IMG/VR virus record: IMGVR_UViG_3300047168_000262
Span: 1-40,220 of that record
Length of the DNA: 40,220 nt
Source of the DNA: a virus
Direction: 5' to 3' (one strand)
Positions 14,726-22,855 of the stretch are shown one piece after another. Positions within the stretch are counted from its first letter, which is position 1. The number at the start of each line of letters is the position of its first letter. Both the position numbers and the translations under genes were made by a program. The notes below the pieces were generated by a model that was given only the letters and a program-made list of their open reading frames with translations, was not told the origin of the DNA and made no database searches.

Positions 14726-15256
14726 TCACGCGGTCGGCCAGACGATCGCCTGGATGGCAGCGACCGTCGTGGCGGCCAGCACCTGGGCTTTCAGTGTCTG
14801 GAGCTGCTGAAAAGCGGCATTCCCTTGGGTTCCAAGCGCAGCCGCGAGACCCTGCAGGTCAGCATAAGTAAATGGCACCTGCGTATTGGCGCCGCACACC
14901 CAGTAGAAGCCGCTCGGCACTGTCTGCGTGCGGCTGAAAGCGAGAAGCATTTGCGTCAGGTTGGCGACGGAATTGAGATCGGCCTGATAGGAAGCCGTCA
15001 CGCCGCCGACTGACGTGTACGAGACTGGTTGCACGATGGCCGCTTGATAGGCCGCGGTAAGGAGTGCGATCTGCGCAGCCTGCGCCGCAGGAATGCTCTC
15101 GACCAGTTCGCCGGCGACAAAGCTCCAGGCGGACGGATTGGCGGCTTGCGCGGCCGTGCAGGCGACCTCGTTCGAGGGATAGGTCGAAGGCTGCTCGACG
15201 TAGGCGTGGGGGCCTAGCACATTGCCGTCGCTGTCCAGGATCAAAGCATAAAACAT
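14726..15256 (-). CDS. DUF4376-type tail fibre accessory protein
   Basis: A 176-residue protein. Residues ~1-60 begin MFYALILDSDGNVLGP. Residues ~70-176 match DUF4376: AQIALLTAAYQAAI, a SVGGV-x-ASYQADLNSV segment, FYWVCGANTQVPFTYADL, and LKAQVLAATTVAAI ending in WPTA. These domains are found in tail-fibre assembly or fibre-tip proteins. It sits directly downstream of a fibre-like gene, which fits. The start has a GGTGAT site. Confidence 0.75.
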   Translation of the reverse strand: MFYALILDSDGNVLGPHAYVEQPSTYPSNEVACTAAQAANPSAWSFVAGELVESIPAAQAAQIALLTAAYQAAIVQPVSYTSVGGVTASYQADLNSVANLTQMLLAFSRTQTVPSGFYWVCGANTQVPFTYADLQGLAAALGTQGNAAFQQLQTLKAQVLAATTVAAIQAIVWPTA

Positions 15257-15260
15257 ACCA

Positions 15261-16391
15261 TCACCCGAGCGGAAGGAAAAATGCGACGACAGTCACGTTG
15301 CAGACCGAATTGCCCGAAAGCGATACCGACCCCGTGAAGGTTGTTGATTGGCCCGCGGTCATGGGCAGATAGCCAAAGACAGGCCAGAGATAGGCCGAAT
15401 GATTTTTGCTGATCGGCGACAATGTCTGAAGTCCGCTGAGCGACGCGCTCAATCCGGTGCCCGAAAGGCTTAGTGACTCGTTGGAGAAACCAAACAACAT
15501 GACCGCGAACGCTATACCGTTCGAAGGCGCAGTAAGCGTTCCAGTTGTAGCGGACATCGACGAGGCGCTGAGCGAGTCCGACGAGGCGCTGACGGGCGCG
15601 CAGTTTTGCACCTGGCCGAGCTGCACCGCCTGGTTGGCGTTCGTGGCCGGTGCGACGACAGGCTGCGCCACCGTGAAAATTCGCCAATTCGACCCATCGG
15701 CGACAATTTGGATGAATTCGCCCACATCCGAGAACACGGTGTATGGGCTGGCGATCGTTGCCCCGTCGGGGCCGATGAAATGGCCGCCGCTGGCCGCAGC
15801 AATCGAGATCGTGCCCGTGCTGCTGTTTTGGAAGAATGAATATTCAAGCCCCAACGTGGCGCCTGGGAGCGTGACAGTGTAATTGGCTGTGCCGGCCAAA
15901 AGAAACGTGAGACCGGACTGAGACGCTGTCAGCGTCGTGGCCGCGGTCAGCGTGACAACGTTTGAGCCGTCGGCACCATTCTTTTTGACCTGCGTCAGCG
16001 CGGTGTTGTCGATCAGGCCGCTGGCGTTGAGCGCCAGGAGCTTACCCGCCGAGCCACTTCCGGCACTCGCGAGGATCGGTGGGGGAATTTCGCAGGTGAC
16101 GTTACACGTGTTGCCGGCAAAGCTGACCAGAGCATTGCTGTTCGAGCTGGCGATGACCGTCGAGCGCGTCAGCGTGCCGGCGGGCGACGTGCCGACAGTC
16201 CAGGTGCCGATGCCCATTTCCCAGGCGCCAGCTGTCTGATCTTCAATGCCGTAGAAGGTCTGATTGCCGCTTGTAAGGCCCGACGCGAAATTCTGGTAGA
16301 TCGGCGCCGGCGTGGCGCCGGTGAGACTCACATTACCCGTACCTGTGACGGTCGCCCGCTCCCAGATCTTGGCGGCATATTGAATGGCCAT
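15261..16391 (-). CDS. Tail fibre-like structural protein
   Basis: A 376-residue Ser/Thr/Gly/Ala-rich, beta-type protein. Residues ~1-100 start MAIQYAAKIWERATVTGTG and include a GTWTVGTSPAGTLTRSTV block seen in phage tail fibre N-termini. The middle has LTASQSGLTFLLAGTANYTV, typical of capsule- or fibre-associated domains. The tail ends with a small beta-sandwich (CNVTVVAFFLPLG). Adjacent DUF4376 and tail-tip genes support a fibre or appendage role. The receptor is unknown. Confidence 0.65.
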   Translation of the reverse strand: MAIQYAAKIWERATVTGTGNVSLTGATPAPIYQNFASGLTSGNQTFYGIEDQTAGAWEMGIGTWTVGTSPAGTLTRSTVIASSNSNALVSFAGNTCNVTCEIPPPILASAGSGSAGKLLALNASGLIDNTALTQVKKNGADGSNVVTLTAATTLTASQSGLTFLLAGTANYTVTLPGATLGLEYSFFQNSSTGTISIAAASGGHFIGPDGATIASPYTVFSDVGEFIQIVADGSNWRIFTVAQPVVAPATNANQAVQLGQVQNCAPVSASSDSLSASSMSATTGTLTAPSNGIAFAVMLFGFSNESLSLSGTGLSASLSGLQTLSPISKNHSAYLWPVFGYLPMTAGQSTTFTGSVSLSGNSVCNVTVVAFFLPLG

Positions 16392-16413
16392 CGCGTGCCG
16401 CTCTCAGGCCCGC

Positions 16414-16821
16414 TTAGACAGCGGCCTGGGCGAAGGTCAGGCTGAGGATGTTGACGTTCGTGCCGGTAACGATCGAGGTCGAGCCGACGACGACGTCGGT
16501 GCTGCCGGTGCCAACGGTCAGATCCATGACGACCGTCGTGCCGTCGCTTTTCAGGATGCGCGCGAAAGTCGCGGTCCCGGTCGCCAAGGGTGCCACGTTG
16601 CTGGACACGAATGACGCGCCGACCGACTCATTGCCGCTGGCGTACGAGGCAGAGCCGAAGGCCGGGGAGCTGAAGGTGAACCGTACCAGGGCTGTGTTGC
16701 CCGAGAGCGCCGTTTCCGGCGATGCCGGCATCGTGCCGCTGTAGATCGTGAGCGTGCCACCGTTGCACAGCGCAGCGACGGCAGCGAGCATGGCGGCGGC
16801 GGAGGCTTGGGCAAGATTCAT
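16414..16821 (-). CDS. Small beta-type structural protein
   Basis: A 135-residue protein: Ala-rich helix (MNLAQASAAAMLAAVAALCNGG) followed by a beta-rich body with many Thr, Ser and Val, e.g. LTIYSGTMPASPETA and ATFARILKSDGTTVVMD. Similar small proteins occur near tail-tip and fibre genes in phages and are likely structural. AGGAG precedes the start and is partly inside a hairpin. A GGCGACCA octamer lies in the gap upstream. Confidence 0.6.
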   Translation of the reverse strand: MNLAQASAAAMLAAVAALCNGGTLTIYSGTMPASPETALSGNTALVRFTFSSPAFGSASYASGNESVGASFVSSNVAPLATGTATFARILKSDGTTVVMDLTVGTGSTDVVVGSTSIVTGTNVNILSLTFAQAAV

Positions 16822-16829
16822 GGTAAGCT

Positions 16830-16844
16830 CCTGATTGCATCAGG
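16830..16844 (-). promoter_or_regulatory. Leader hairpin at the ribosome site of the 16414-16821 gene
   Basis: CCTGAT and ATCAGG pair around three bases. On the - strand the 3' arm runs into the AGGAG ribosome site, so folding could limit translation. Confidence 0.35.
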
Positions 16845-16857
16845 GGCTCTGCCGTCT

Positions 16858-16865
16858 TGGTCGCC
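16858..16865 (-). promoter_or_regulatory. Intergenic octamer GGCGACCA
   Basis: Exact copy a few bases after the stop of the gpM-like gene and 37 bases before the start of the 135-residue structural gene. Confidence 0.45.
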
Positions 16866-16868
16866 GCC

Positions 16869-17225
16869 TCAATCGCCGGGCGGGAAGACCTGGACGATGT
16901 TGATTTGCAGCGAATAATACGTGGCCTGGCGCGTCGGCGTCCAAGACTGCGGCCACCAATATTTCGTCACGCCGTCAATCGGGAGCGCATAGGAAAATGG
17001 ATTTCCCGACGCCACGCAGCCGGCGAGGAAGCTGTCGATCGCCTGGTATTGCGCATAAGTCAGCGGCTCAAAGGTGAGCTGAATGTTGCTCGCCTCGGCA
17101 TTAAGGCCATCGAGCGCCGACTGGATGTAATTGTCGCCGAACTGAGCATCGATGCGCCGCGCCTGCAGCGAATCCTCCAGTGGCTCCATCGGGTTGAAGG
17201 GTGGAACGAAGGCCGAATAGCTCAT
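16869..17225 (-). CDS. Minor tail protein M-like
   Basis: A 118-residue protein resembling lambda gpM, which links the tape measure region to the tail tip. Signature parts: FNPMEPLED, QFGDNYIQSALDGLNA, LTFEPLTYAQYQAIDSFLAG, YALPIDGVTKYW, and TRQATYYSLQINI. Position directly after the tape measure (three bases apart) matches lambda order H-M. A paralogous domain lies at 13818-14717. Confidence 0.72.
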   Translation of the reverse strand: MSYSAFVPPFNPMEPLEDSLQARRIDAQFGDNYIQSALDGLNAEASNIQLTFEPLTYAQYQAIDSFLAGCVASGNPFSYALPIDGVTKYWWPQSWTPTRQATYYSLQINIVQVFPPGD

Positions 17226-17228
17226 CGA

Positions 17229-20200
17229 TCAAGCCTGGGGTTGGACCATGCCGCCAGGGCGCGTCTGATTGGCGATTTCGGTTTGCACCGAGCGCCGGAC
17301 CGCCGTGCCGAGTTGGCGCTGCAGGTCGACGATCTGTTTCTGGGACATTTGGCCGTTATTCTGCAGGGCGTTCTGGCCGACGCTGATCGGCGCGTTAACG
17401 ACGATTTGTGGACCGCCATTGCCGCCTCCCGAGGTCGCAATGCCGAGACGGCCGTCAGCGCCGCGCCGCAGCGGCATCACCGCTTCCGGTCCAGCCTCGC
17501 CGATTGTGGCCATGGGCATCGTCGTGGGGTCGGTGAAAACGTCGCCGGACGCGAAGCCCCAGCGCGGGCCGGCGCCGAAAACGCCGCCTGTAGCGAAGGG
17601 ATAGCGCTGGCCGCGGTCAATGAGGGCGCCGGTGGCAAACAGGCTTCCAATGCCGCTGAAAAAGCTGCCGATGCCACTGCCGAGCGAACTGAACAAGCCA
17701 GGATTGGTGGTCGCGCCCAATTCGTCGGCGATTGCGCCAGGTGCAGACGTAAAGGCCGACGCGGCAGAACCGGCGCCTCCAATGCCGAGCAGGCTACCAA
17801 TTCCCTTGAACGCACTCGACAGCAACTGGTTGCCGCCGACGTTCTGGAGAATGCCGCCCAGACCGCCAAGGGTCTGCGAAGCCGCCGTACCCGTTCCGTT
17901 GCCGCCGCTGTTGCTGCCGGAACCGTTCGCGCTGCCGGGCGTAATGCCGAGGATCGTATCCACCAAGCCAGAGAGATTGCCCGACACGAAATTCGAAATC
18001 GGATCTCCGACGACTGTATTGAACAAAGAGCGCGACGCGGTGTTGAACAATCCGCTGAGCTGCTGACGATCGTAGACGCCGGCGCCTGGTCCGTGCTGAT
18101 AGGAGAAGGCGACATTTTGCAAGGTGCTGCCGACGGCGTCGCCGATCTGGCCCATTCCTTGTGCGACGACCTGCTGTTTCTGTACGATGACGTCAAGAGC
18201 GGCCGATTGCTGCGAAAGCGCGTCATTCTGCGCGATCTGCTGCGGAGAGACGCCATTTGCGGTGTCGATCTTGTCTTGCTGCGCCTGCTGTGCCGCCGCA
18301 TCATTGAGCGTGCGCTGATAAGGGCCTGCGAACAGGTTCATCCCGTTTTCGGTCTGCTGCAGGCTGAGTTGCTGCGCCCGTTGGTAGTATTGCGCCGCGG
18401 CCGCTTTGCCGAATTCTGCGGCGCTGACGTTCATGTTCTCGTTGGTCTCATTCTGCAGATAAGCTGGGTTATCCTGCTGGCCGAACTGCAGCGCGCTGCC
18501 GTAGGCTGAAATTTGCGCGTTGGCGAGGCGCACCGCGCCAGGACCCTGCAAATTGGCCCTGGTAAGCGTGGCGTCATTCAGGATCTGACGATTGTTTTCC
18601 GCTTCCAAGGCGGCCGCGCCTCTCGCAAGGCTGTCAGACGCTTGGGCAAGCTGTGCAGACTGAGTCTCGGGTTTTTCGAGGTCCGGGACGAGCGGATTGA
18701 CCACGCGCGCGGCTGCGAGCGAGGCGCTGCCGGTCGCGCCATTGCGCAGATATGGTAATTGAGCCGCCAGTGTGGCGCTAGCTGTTTGGGTACCAAGACC
18801 GATATTCCGCGCCTGCAGCAACTGATTTTCGTTGACGTTGTAGATAGCCCCGCTGGCCGCCAAGTCACCGGTTCCCAAACCATCCGTTGTCATGCCCTGT
18901 GGGATTGTTCCGTAAGAGCCAGCGGCAGCAAGGATCGTGTTCGGGTCATTCCAGTTGCCGCCATGCCGCTGCACAAGCTGGCCCCAATATTTCACCATCG
19001 CCGCAATCGACCTCTGAGGATTGGTGCGATTGTCGAAGCCATTTCCCGCGAGCCCGAACGAACGAGCGGTCTGCAAATCGAACTGGCCGAGACCGACTGC
19101 TTTGCCGTCAGCGCTATAGGGATCAGCGCCAACTATTCCAGGAATCCCGCTGCTCTCATAACCCATATCGGCGCCGATGATGGATGTCGCTTGTGGAGGC
19201 AACCCATTTGCAGAAACCGCCGCCTGAATTTGTGGCAGCCAAGGGCTCAGCGCCGCCCGCGCCGCCGGCGAAAGCATTGACAGGGGGTCGTTCGAACCGA
19301 GGACAGCGGCTTTCGCCGTGAATCCTGCCTGTACTGCGGCCTGTTGCCCGGGCGGTGCTGCAAGCGCCGCTGCGGCGCCGCTCCCCTGTGTGTATCCTGA
19401 AATTGCGCCTTGCAGATCGCTCAGCCTTTGGTTGAGGCCGTCCAGATTGTCCTTCGCGGAAACGATGCTGTCGATCATCTGATCGAGTGCCGTTTTCGTA
19501 TCGCCTGTCGCGCTCTGAAGTTGCGAGGCGAATTCAAGCTCGGTCTGCGCCCGATTGCGGGCGTCGCTGTTTCCAAAGCCGCTGAGCGTGGCGCTTTGAG
19601 CAAACGCCTGATTTTGAAGGCCGGAGAGCGTGTCCTGCGCGCCGCCGATGATGCCGTTCTGCTGCTGCCTGCGAATCTGCGCTTCATAGGAAGCCAGTCC
19701 TGCTGTTCCGTTTGCAGTCTTGTATGCCTGTAGTTGCGCCTGGATATCATTTTCCGCGGACGCCGCGCCATACGCTCCAGGCTGCCCGGTGCCTAGCGCC
19801 AAGCCCAGCCGCTGGATGGCCTTGTCCTGCACATCGTTGAGGTTGCGCAGCGTGGTCGTTGCCTCGGCGCCGGCGATCGCCTGCTGCTTGAAAGCCAGCG
19901 TCACAGCGTCCTGAAACGCCTTCAGATTTTGCAGGCTGTCGTTTGTTTTTTTGACAGACTCGTCATAGGCTTCCAGGCCAGCAACATTCGCTTGGTAATC
20001 GCCGCCGCTCAAGCTCCCCGCCAGCCCAAGCTGCGTGGTCGCCGCGGCATTCGCCGGCCCGAACTGGGCTTGCTGCGAAGTCAGTCCATTATTGTTGAGT
20101 TGTCCGATGATTTGCTGGAAAGCCTGGACTTGGCCGGGCGTGAGCGCCGCGCCGGCCGCGCCTTGGCCACCCATGATCTGATCCAAAGACAGTCCGCTAC

Positions 20201-21926
20201 CGAGCCAGCGCCCCGTCTGCACGCCCTGCCCTTGTGCAAAACTGACGAGCGCGCTGGCGATGTCCTGGCCGCCCATTTGCCGCCCAAGGAACCCTGCCGT
20301 GTTGAGCTGCTGGAGCTGATCGAAGCCGGGCCGCGCGGCATTTGCAGCCGTATAAGATGCGGCGCCGATCTGCTGTCCGATAATGGCGCTGCCTTCGGGA
20401 TTTCCAAACAACTGTTGAAGGCGCGAAAGGTCGCTTCCTGGACCTGTCGATTGAAGCTGTGCCAGCGCGTCGATCGCGCCAGCGACATCGTTGAAGCCGC
20501 CATAACCGAACTGCGCGGCGGTGTTCGCGTCTTGCCGATAAAGTGCTGCGTTTTCCACGGCGCCGATTGGCTTCGGCCCAGCGCCGCCCGGCAGACCAGG
20601 GGCTCCGAAAAGCCTGCTGAAAAAGCCCGCGCTCTGCGTGCCTGAGCCGCTTGGACCGGTATAAAGACCGAGACGATTGGCAATCGAGGCTGTGGTCTCA
20701 TCGGTGTTAAGCGCAGTGTCACGCAAAAAGCCGGGAATTCCGAGAAAGCCGGGCCCGACGTTCGCGCGCGCATCATCGTAGGCGGCGCCGATATAATTGC
20801 GGTTGTTCGCCTGATAAGAACTGTCCGTGAAACGGTCATACCAGCTCGGTTGGCCACTCAAAGGATTGCTGAGCAGCTCTCTACGGCCGTACGATGTCAA
20901 AGCAGAGCGCGCGAGCGGATTGTTCGGATTCATGATCGCGAACTGGCTCTCGGCGGAGATCGCGTTCTGCGATCCGGCCTGCGCCGCCTGCAGTGTCGCC
21001 AGCATCTGCTGTTCCTGCGAGACGTTGCCGGGGTTGCTTTTTTGATCCGCGGCGATTTGCCTTGTGATCGCTTGGATAAAGGCGTTACGGCCCGACCCAT
21101 CGAGATCGGTCTGGGCGCGATAGCTCAGATATTGGCTGCCGTCGTTGTAGGCGTCGCGGTTGTAACGATTGCGGTACTCGATGTCGGAGGCAACCTGCCC
21201 CGTCTGCGCGCCCTGCTGATCGAGCGTCTGCGCGATGAATTCCTGCCGGCGCGATGCGATCGTCCGATAGCCCTGATAACGTAGAGCCGTTGCTGTCGCC
21301 GGATCCTGCGGGCCCAGCAAAAGTTGCAGCGTATCGTAGGCCTGCTGCGATTGCGCGTGGCCCGCATAATAGGACTGGGCTTGCTGAATGATCTGCGAGG
21401 CGTCCTGATTGGTGCTGATGCCTTCCTGATTCAGCGCCTGGCGAATGGCGGCGCCCGCCGGCGTCATGTTTTGCTGCGCCTGAGTGATGCGCTGCAACGC
21501 CGCCGTCACCTGGTAGCTGTTCATTCCCAGGTATTCGGCCTGTTTGTTGAAGGCTTCGAGCTGGGCAGCACTCGTCCCGAACAGCGTCGCCATCGTCGCG
21601 AATTGCTGCTGGAATGTCGTCAGCGCCGCCGACATGTTGCTGCCGCCCAAGGTTCCGATCGTATCCGCCGCCGCCTGCCGCATGGCGCCCAAGCGCGCGG
21701 TTATGCCGTCCAGATCCTGCGAGATCGCGACGAAGGATGCCAAACTCGCCCGCCCGCTGGTGGCGAGCTGCTGCAGCGCGTCGTTGGTGTTGGAGAAATC
21801 CGAGACCAGGAACCTTGTGCTGGCCCGAACCTTCTCCGCAGAATCCGAAAGCCGGTCGAGATCGTTCGTCGCCGGCGGGACGTTCGAGGTGTCGATGTTG
21901 AATGAAAGCGACGCAATGTCCGTCAC
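17229..21926 (-). CDS. Tape measure protein with lytic transglycosylase domain
   Basis: A 1,565-residue tape measure. Length is compatible with a tail of very roughly 230 nm by the usual 0.15 nm per residue rule. It begins with SLSFNIDTSNVPPATNDLDRL, followed by long helical and Gln/Ala-rich stretches. Residues ~880-1010 form an SLT-type lytic transglycosylase domain: GADMGYESSG with probable catalytic E924, GLGQFDLQTARSFG, and WNDPNTILAAAGSYG. The C-terminal part (~1300-1480) is Gly-rich and hydrophobic, suited to membrane insertion. Start is GTG with GGAG overlapping the preceding TAG. It follows the chaperone pair. Confidence 0.93.
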   Translation of the reverse strand: MTDIASLSFNIDTSNVPPATNDLDRLSDSAEKVRASTRFLVSDFSNTNDALQQLATSGRASLASFVAISQDLDGITARLGAMRQAAADTIGTLGGSNMSAALTTFQQQFATMATLFGTSAAQLEAFNKQAEYLGMNSYQVTAALQRITQAQQNMTPAGAAIRQALNQEGISTNQDASQIIQQAQSYYAGHAQSQQAYDTLQLLLGPQDPATATALRYQGYRTIASRRQEFIAQTLDQQGAQTGQVASDIEYRNRYNRDAYNDGSQYLSYRAQTDLDGSGRNAFIQAITRQIAADQKSNPGNVSQEQQMLATLQAAQAGSQNAISAESQFAIMNPNNPLARSALTSYGRRELLSNPLSGQPSWYDRFTDSSYQANNRNYIGAAYDDARANVGPGFLGIPGFLRDTALNTDETTASIANRLGLYTGPSGSGTQSAGFFSRLFGAPGLPGGAGPKPIGAVENAALYRQDANTAAQFGYGGFNDVAGAIDALAQLQSTGPGSDLSRLQQLFGNPEGSAIIGQQIGAASYTAANAARPGFDQLQQLNTAGFLGRQMGGQDIASALVSFAQGQGVQTGRWLGSGLSLDQIMGGQGAAGAALTPGQVQAFQQIIGQLNNNGLTSQQAQFGPANAAATTQLGLAGSLSGGDYQANVAGLEAYDESVKKTNDSLQNLKAFQDAVTLAFKQQAIAGAEATTTLRNLNDVQDKAIQRLGLALGTGQPGAYGAASAENDIQAQLQAYKTANGTAGLASYEAQIRRQQQNGIIGGAQDTLSGLQNQAFAQSATLSGFGNSDARNRAQTELEFASQLQSATGDTKTALDQMIDSIVSAKDNLDGLNQRLSDLQGAISGYTQGSGAAAALAAPPGQQAAVQAGFTAKAAVLGSNDPLSMLSPAARAALSPWLPQIQAAVSANGLPPQATSIIGADMGYESSGIPGIVGADPYSADGKAVGLGQFDLQTARSFGLAGNGFDNRTNPQRSIAAMVKYWGQLVQRHGGNWNDPNTILAAAGSYGTIPQGMTTDGLGTGDLAASGAIYNVNENQLLQARNIGLGTQTASATLAAQLPYLRNGATGSASLAAARVVNPLVPDLEKPETQSAQLAQASDSLARGAAALEAENNRQILNDATLTRANLQGPGAVRLANAQISAYGSALQFGQQDNPAYLQNETNENMNVSAAEFGKAAAAQYYQRAQQLSLQQTENGMNLFAGPYQRTLNDAAAQQAQQDKIDTANGVSPQQIAQNDALSQQSAALDVIVQKQQVVAQGMGQIGDAVGSTLQNVAFSYQHGPGAGVYDRQQLSGLFNTASRSLFNTVVGDPISNFVSGNLSGLVDTILGITPGSANGSGSNSGGNGTGTAASQTLGGLGGILQNVGGNQLLSSAFKGIGSLLGIGGAGSAASAFTSAPGAIADELGATTNPGLFSSLGSGIGSFFSGIGSLFATGALIDRGQRYPFATGGVFGAGPRWGFASGDVFTDPTTMPMATIGEAGPEAVMPLRRGADGRLGIATSGGGNGGPQIVVNAPISVGQNALQNNGQMSQKQIVDLQRQLGTAVRRSVQTEIANQTRPGGMVQPQA

Positions 21927-21930
21927 AGCG

Positions 21931-22284
21931 CTACTCCTGCGTCATTGTTTTAAGGAAAAGAGCATCGAGCTGGCGGATCGCGCCCAATTCCCAAGGGTCC
22001 AGCTTGATTTCGTTGATCTGCTCCCAGGCGTAAATCTCGGTGGCTGGAAGCGGACGGAAGCCGCCCTGCCACACAGGACGGCCGGCATTGAGGTCCCAAA
22101 AATACACCCAAATGTGCCGGAGGCAGTCCGGCAACGGGCAGTCCGAGACGTTGTCCGGATGCCGTTTTCCGGTCATACGCTCGAATGCGAGAAGGTGATC
22201 GCGCAGCGTCCCGCCGCCCTTCTGCTGTTTGCCAAGACGAAATTCGTTCTCGGCAAACCACAGAAGCCGCGCGATCAGATCGCC
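21931..22284 (-). CDS. Tail assembly chaperone, frameshift-made C-terminal part (gpGT-like)
   Basis: This 117-residue frame has no credible start of its own. It joins the 22275-22691 gene by a -1 shift at TTTTTTG (22290-22284), giving a 253-residue fusion. The frame is open from a stop just upstream of the slip site, and its first part reads GDLIARLLWFAENEFRLGKQ before an internal Met at 22176 that lacks a ribosome site. The second part (RPVWQGGFRPLPATEIYAW, LDPWELGAIRQLDALF) resembles the T part of siphovirus chaperones. It acts with the G-like protein on the tape measure during tail assembly. The stop overlaps the ribosome site of the tape measure. Confidence 0.82.
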   Translation of the reverse strand, partial: GDLIARLLWFAENEFRLGKQQKGGGTLRDHLLAFERMTGKRHPDNVSDCPLPDCLRHIWVYFWDLNAGRPVWQGGFRPLPATEIYAWEQINEIKLDPWELGAIRQLDALFLKTMTQE

Positions 22285-22691
22285 AAAAAATTGCCGTCAT
22301 TCGCGGCAAAGCGCGTGGCCTGCTCAAACACCCAGGCGAAGCGCTCATCCGACCAAAGCACGCGGGCATTCTCGGGCGTGAAGGGAAACGGCACGCCGCC
22401 GAGCTGATCGAAGGTCCAGCCGACCGTGACAGCCGTGAGAATGTCGACTTCCTCGCGCTTGTTTTCTTCCGGGGTGATTTGCACGCCGCGGGCGGCGCGG
22501 TCCCGGGCGCGGTCGCTGACGACGCGCATCGCGGCCTTGTATTCGTCGGAATATTTGCCCTTGAGCGTGATCGTGACTTCCTGGCCGGCGTCATCGACGA
22601 TGGGCTGGGCCGAGCGCGGATGAAAAATCTTCATCGGTTTGCCGGTCATCGAAAGGGTTTTGGCGTCGAGCTTGATGAGGTCAAAAGACAT
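22275..22691 (-). CDS. Tail assembly chaperone (gpG-like)
   Basis: A 138-residue protein starting MSFDLIKLDAKTLSMTG. It has a beta-rich N-terminal half (GQEVTITLKGKYSDEY) and a helical second half (ILTAVTVGWTFDQLGGVPFPF, ARVLWSDERFAWVFEQATRF), the typical composition of phage tail chaperones. Start at 22691 is chosen by its GAAGGA site; a longer frame reaches 22817 but has no site. The last codons hold the slip site. Together with the frameshift product it should coat the tape measure. Confidence 0.85.
   Translation of the reverse strand: MSFDLIKLDAKTLSMTGKPMKIFHPRSAQPIVDDAGQEVTITLKGKYSDEYKAAMRVVSDRARDRAARGVQITPEENKREEVDILTAVTVGWTFDQLGGVPFPFTPENARVLWSDERFAWVFEQATRFAANDGNFLAI
22284..22290 (-). 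other. Programmed -1 frameshift slip site TTTTTTG
   Basis: In the zero frame the codons are T-TTT-TTG, a canonical X-XXY-YYZ heptamer. The zero frame stops three codons later (GCG ATC TGA), and the -1 frame continues open for 117 residues. A small GCGA...TCGC hairpin lies directly downstream and includes the zero-frame TGA. Tail chaperone genes upstream of the tape measure usually use such a shift. Confidence 0.85.
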
Positions 22692-22733
22692 GGTGCGGTC
22701 CTTCAGGAGATGGGGCCCTAGAAGCCGACGGCG

Positions 22734-22741
22734 TGGTCGCC
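22734..22741 (-). promoter_or_regulatory. Intergenic octamer GGCGACCA
   Basis: Exact copy in the 164-base leader of the chaperone gene. It lies in a bulged hairpin with CGAC-GGCG and CGCC-GTCG arms. Confidence 0.45.
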
Positions 22742-22758
22742 CGGTCGACACGCGAAGA

Positions 22759-22783
22759 CGCCGCCGGGGACCGGCCGGCGGCG
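22759..22783 (-). terminator. GC-rich hairpin after the tail tube gene
   Basis: CGCCGCCGG and CCGGCGGCG form a perfect 9-bp stem with a 7-base loop in the chaperone leader. No T tract follows, so it may be an RNA stabiliser, pause site or weak terminator. A second hairpin (CCCGG...CCGGG, near 22789-22807) lies just before it in transcription order. The rest of the 22692-22855 gap holds no gene. Confidence 0.35.
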
Positions 22784-22855
22784 CCATACCCGGGAAGTAG
22801 AACCGGGCTTCGCTCAAACCGGCGGCATTGCGGGCGCCGGCGAGGACATTCAGGA

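Noticed and set aside
16857-18509. A 550-codon + strand frame opposite the tape measure gene
   Set aside because: Shadow of the tape measure, with the typical Arg/Ala-rich composition.
21931-22176. Independent 81-residue gene starting at 22176
   Set aside because: No ribosome site at that Met, while the same frame is open and protein-like back to the TTTTTTG slip site.
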